Assembly: GCA_002439585.1 (NCBI GenBank)
Contig: DJOF01000018.1
Location: forward strand, 19,373-83,372
DNA: 64,000 nt
Reading direction: 5' to 3'
From: Bacteroidales bacterium UBA6445
Lineage (GTDB): Bacteria > Bacteroidota > Bacteroidia > Bacteroidales > UBA932
In this document: piece by piece, positions 61,384 to 64,000 of the stretch
How positions within the stretch are numbered: the stretch's first letter is position 1
Layout: each line of letters begins with the position of its first letter
Position numbers and translations under genes: made by a program
Notes under the pieces: model-generated
Databases searched by the model: none
Told to the model about the DNA's origin: nothing
The model's input: the letters and a program-made list of their open reading frames with translations, nothing else

Positions 61384-61986
61384 ATGGAAAATATTTTAGA
61401 AAGACTGACCGTCAAAGCCGCAAGGGTCATAAAAAACTGGTGGCTGTTTCTCGTGTGCGGTATATTGTCGCTGCTTGCCGGTATAGCAGTACTTGCTGAC
61501 CCGATAGAGTCGTATCTAACTTTCAGCCTTGTGCTTGGAGCAGTGATGGCCGCTACCGGAATAGTTGAGATTGTGGCGGCATGTACAAGCCGCAACTATT
61601 TCATGACAAGAGGATGGAATATAGCCGGAGGCGTGCTTGATCTGCTAATAGGCATGTTCCTTATGTGTAGTCCTCGCATCGAACTTGTGGCTCTTCCCGT
61701 ATTTGCAGGAATGTGGATTATGTATCACGGGTTTATGTATATTGCTTTGGCATCAGATATGGCTTCGTTCAAAGTAAGAGGCTATGGTTGGATGATAGCC
61801 TCGGCAGTGCTTCTTATCATACTCTCTATACTGATGCTCTTCGACCCGTTGTCATTCGGTGCAGCCGCAGTGGTATGGCTTATAGCATTCTCAATGCTTC
61901 TGCTTGGAATAGTGCTCATAATGATAGCTTTCCGGTTGCACTACATCCACAAGGAGATCAAGGCAGCTGAGTCTGACAAGCAATAA
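61384..61986 (+). CDS. HdeD family (DUF308) membrane protein
   Basis: A 200-residue inner-membrane protein with six helices, in the HdeD/DUF308 pattern: NWWLFLVCGILSLLAGIAVL, then repeats such as GWNIAGGVLDLLIGMFLM and GWMIASAVLLIILSILMLFDP. HdeD is linked to acid resistance at high cell density in E. coli; the role in Bacteroidetes is not known. It stands between the Fur-type gene and the P-ATPase on the same strand, 150 and 76 bases apart. Confidence 0.9.
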   Translation: MENILERLTVKAARVIKNWWLFLVCGILSLLAGIAVLADPIESYLTFSLVLGAVMAATGIVEIVAACTSRNYFMTRGWNIAGGVLDLLIGMFLMCSPRIELVALPVFAGMWIMYHGFMYIALASDMASFKVRGYGWMIASAVLLIILSILMLFDPLSFGAAAVVWLIAFSMLLLGIVLIMIAFRLHYIHKEIKAAESDKQ

Positions 61987-62017
61987 TATCTGCAACTCGG
62001 TTGCGTGAGTGATTGTC

Positions 62018-62025
62018 TAATTTTG
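62018..62025 (+). promoter_or_regulatory. -7 box of the P-type ATPase gene
   Basis: TAATTTTG, a perfect -7 match 37 bases before the ATG at 62063, without a good -33 box. It may be an activator-dependent promoter, or the gene may be read from upstream. Confidence 0.4.
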
Positions 62026-62062
62026 CAATGTCCTTGAGTTCATAAGAGCTTAGGATATTGCT

Positions 62063-63916
62063 ATGGATAGAGAACAGAAACTTATATTGATACGTGTGAC
62101 AGTAAGCGGAGTCCTGCTTGCTGTCTCTTATTTTGTTCCGACAGGCGGAATTGCAAGGATTGCTATCCTTCTCGCAGCATACGTGATTGTCGGTGGAGAT
62201 ATTATCTGTAATGCCATCCGCAACTTGATGCATGGTAAGCCTTTTGACGAAAATCTGCTTATGGTGGTCGCCACCCTCGGTGCTTTTGCTACAGGTGAAT
62301 ATCCGGAGGCGGTGGCTGTGATGCTTTTCTACCAGATAGGGGAGACGCTTCAGGATATGGCAGTTGACAAGAGCAAGGCTTCGATCTCATCCCTTATGGA
62401 TATAAGGCCTGATTTTGCCAATATTGTATCAGCAACTGGAGGTGTGCACAAAGTATCCCCCGATAAAGTGCCGTCAGGTTCGGTCATTGAGGTGCTACCT
62501 GGAGAGAAGATTCCACTTGATGGCTCAGTGATATCCGGTTCATCATCTCTTGATATGGCAGCTCTCACTGGAGAAAGCCTGCCAAAGGAAGTGAATGAAG
62601 GAGATTTGGTGCTTAGTGGTTCGGTCAATATGACAGGGCTTCTTAAAGTCCGTACTTCCGGAGTATACGGTGAGTCTACGGTAGCTAGGATCCTCAATCT
62701 TGTGGAAAATGCCGATACCGGCAAAGCCAAGACGGAGAAATTCATAACCAAGTTCGCCAGGTATTATACCCCAGCAGTAGTCGGTGCTGCTGCCCTTCTT
62801 GCCATCATTCCACCTCTTCTTGCCGGAGGAGAGTGGAACGAATGGCTTCACAGAGCATTGATATTTCTTGTTATCTCTTGTCCGTGTGCACTTGTCGTCT
62901 CAATACCTCTTACTTTCTTTGCAGGGATAGGTGGAGCTTCCCGTTGCGGTATTCTTATCAAAGGATCGGACTACCTTGAGACCCTTTCGAAGCTTAAGAC
63001 AGTAGTTTTCGACAAGACTGGGACATTGACAAAAGGAAACTTTGCCGTATCCAGGACTGTGCCGTCTGGGAACTGTACCTCCGACAGCCTTCTCAAGACG
63101 GCCGCTCTTGCCGAAGTGTATTCCGACCATCCTGTAGCCGTTTCTTTGCGTAAAGCCGTTTCTGGAGTTCTCGACAAAGATTCAGTGACAGAAGTAGAAA
63201 ATTTTGCCGGTGAAGGAGTCCGTGCGCTTGTGAAAGGCCGTATTGTATATGTTGGTAATGAACGTCTTATGTTGAGAGCAGGCGTGGCTTGTACCAAGTC
63301 TGATGATGCCGGGACAATAGTGTATGTAGCAGAAGACGGACATTATCTCGGATATATAGTAATAAGTGATACTGTCAAGCCTGAATCGGCTTCTGCCGTG
63401 AAGATGCTTCATGAATGCGGAATAGACAAGACTGTGATGCTTACCGGAGACAGAAGCCAAGTCGCAAATTTGGTAGCCCATGAAGTAGGTATAGATGAAG
63501 TACATGCAGGACTTCTTCCTGCAGACAAGGTTGCCCGTGTCGAGCATATGATAGCTTCAGAACCGTCTGGGTACAAGCTTGCATTTGTCGGGGACGGAAT
63601 AAATGATGCTCCAGTATTGAAGCTTTCTGATGTGGGTATAGCCATGGGTGGTATCGGAAGCGATGCGGCAATCGAGGCTGCAGATGTCGTTCTTATGGAC
63701 GACAATCCCGAGAAAGTAGCCACCGCAATATCGATTTCTTCCAAGACAATGAAGATAGTATGGCAGAATATAATCTTCGCTCTCGGTATCAAGTTGTTGT
63801 TCCTGCTTCTCGCCTCATTAGGCCTTGCGAATATGTGGGAGGCTGTCTTTGCTGATGTAGGAGTTACACTCCTTGCCGTCCTTAATGCACTTCGTGCCAT
63901 GCGGACAAGGATATAA
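62063..63916 (+). CDS. Zn/Cd/Pb-type P1B-ATPase (heavy-metal exporter)
   Basis: A 617-residue inner-membrane pump that expels soft divalent metals. Motifs: LTGESLPKE, the transmembrane metal site CPC (residues 273-275, SCPCALVV), phosphorylated Asp317 in DKTGTLT, the HP motif in SDHPVAV, and GDGINDAPVL. The last two helices contain GIK (TM7) and FADVG (TM8), the Lys and Asp that mark the P1B-2 Zn2+/Cd2+/Pb2+ group as in ZntA. There is no N-terminal HMA domain, so metal must be delivered or sensed otherwise. The Fur-type gene upstream may control it. Confidence 0.95.
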   Translation: MDREQKLILIRVTVSGVLLAVSYFVPTGGIARIAILLAAYVIVGGDIICNAIRNLMHGKPFDENLLMVVATLGAFATGEYPEAVAVMLFYQIGETLQDMAVDKSKASISSLMDIRPDFANIVSATGGVHKVSPDKVPSGSVIEVLPGEKIPLDGSVISGSSSLDMAALTGESLPKEVNEGDLVLSGSVNMTGLLKVRTSGVYGESTVARILNLVENADTGKAKTEKFITKFARYYTPAVVGAAALLAIIPPLLAGGEWNEWLHRALIFLVISCPCALVVSIPLTFFAGIGGASRCGILIKGSDYLETLSKLKTVVFDKTGTLTKGNFAVSRTVPSGNCTSDSLLKTAALAEVYSDHPVAVSLRKAVSGVLDKDSVTEVENFAGEGVRALVKGRIVYVGNERLMLRAGVACTKSDDAGTIVYVAEDGHYLGYIVISDTVKPESASAVKMLHECGIDKTVMLTGDRSQVANLVAHEVGIDEVHAGLLPADKVARVEHMIASEPSGYKLAFVGDGINDAPVLKLSDVGIAMGGIGSDAAIEAADVVLMDDNPEKVATAISISSKTMKIVWQNIIFALGIKLLFLLLASLGLANMWEAVFADVGVTLLAVLNALRAMRTRI

Positions 63917-63946
63917 AAAAACGGACACTGAAATCTCAATGTCCGT
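63915..63946 (-). terminator. Terminator of the initiator tRNA gene
   Basis: 11-bp stem with one mismatch (63921-63931 with 63936-63946), then seven T on the minus strand. It lies just after the tRNA 3' end and directly beyond the P-ATPase stop, so it may also end that gene. Confidence 0.85.
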
Positions 63947-63951
63947 TATAG

Positions 63952-64000
63952 TAGCGGGGGAAGGACTCGAACCTCCGGCCTCCGGGTTATGAGCCCGACG
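63952..64000 (-). tRNA. Initiator tRNA-fMet (anticodon CAT), 5' part outside the window
   Basis: Only the 3' half is visible. The anticodon loop CTCATAA is closed by three G-C pairs (GGG/CCC), the initiator hallmark. The T-arm (GGAGGTTCGAGTCCTTCC) and the CCCCGCT 3' acceptor strand with A discriminator follow. Confidence 0.88.

Overview
The window is a gene-dense chromosomal segment from a member of the Bacteroidales (Bacteroidota). Four things support this. There is a SusC/SusD pair followed by a GH18-type protein and a DUF1735/LamG lipoprotein. There are GLPGLI, DUF4465 and DUF4922 family proteins. Many genes lack a Shine-Dalgarno sequence. Upstream regions repeatedly carry the Bacteroidetes sigma-ABfr promoter (TTTG, 19-21 bp, TAnnTTTG), often as a perfect match. 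The genus cannot be fixed from sequence alone; a gut-type, glycan-degrading lineage is likely. Three tRNA genes are present: Leu-GAG, Leu-CAA and a partial initiator Met. I see no insertion-sequence transposase, prophage or CRISPR array.

Layout. 0-7 kb: 5'-truncated GH3 glycosidase, then uvrA and a nucleoside kinase on the minus strand. 7-17 kb: an orphan DUF4465 lipoprotein, MarC, tRNA-Leu(GAG), acyl-ACP thioesterase, an AspT/YidE-type transporter, a Nudix hydrolase, a two-module GT2 protein and a DUF4922-SpoIID fusion. 17-24 kb: a four-gene polysaccharide/N-glycan utilisation locus (SusC, SusD, GH18-like, DUF1735-LamG). 24-27 kb: the conserved rpsO-pnp pair. 27-34 kb: an accessory cell-surface region with an outer-membrane beta-barrel receptor, a GLPGLI protein and a small secreted two-cysteine peptide on the minus strand, then a GH29 fucosidase and a second small secreted protein on the plus strand. 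34-41 kb: polyprenol-phosphate mannosyltransferase, dihydroorotase, an EamA exporter, Tex and a ClC-CBS channel. 41-50 kb: tricorn-like S41 protease, groEL/groES, a mannose-6-phosphate isomerase homologue that has lost most zinc ligands, an S4-domain protein, trpS and tRNA-Leu(CAA). 50-58 kb (minus strand): tyrS, rbfA, a LolC/E-type permease, rmuC, split transketolase, ECF sigma factor, anti-sigma-like protein and a Spy-like protein. 58-64 kb: a SAM-methyltransferase-like protein with tandem repeats, a nitroreductase, a Fur-family regulator, an HdeD-like protein, a Zn/Cd P1B-ATPase and the start of an initiator tRNA.

How it fits together. Most of the window is housekeeping (repair, translation, RNA decay, folding). 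The accessory part is outer-surface biology: glycan capture (SusCD, GH18-like, LamG), defucosylation (GH29), beta-glycoside hydrolysis (GH3) and an unexplained secreted-peptide/GLPGLI/beta-barrel set. The items most worth following are that peptide system (27.3-31.2 kb), the zinc-ligand-less isomerase (47.0-48.3 kb), the DUF4922-SpoIID fusion with its neighbouring GT2 protein (12.8-16.8 kb), and the short tandem duplications around 58.5-60.1 kb, one of which appears to have shortened a protein.
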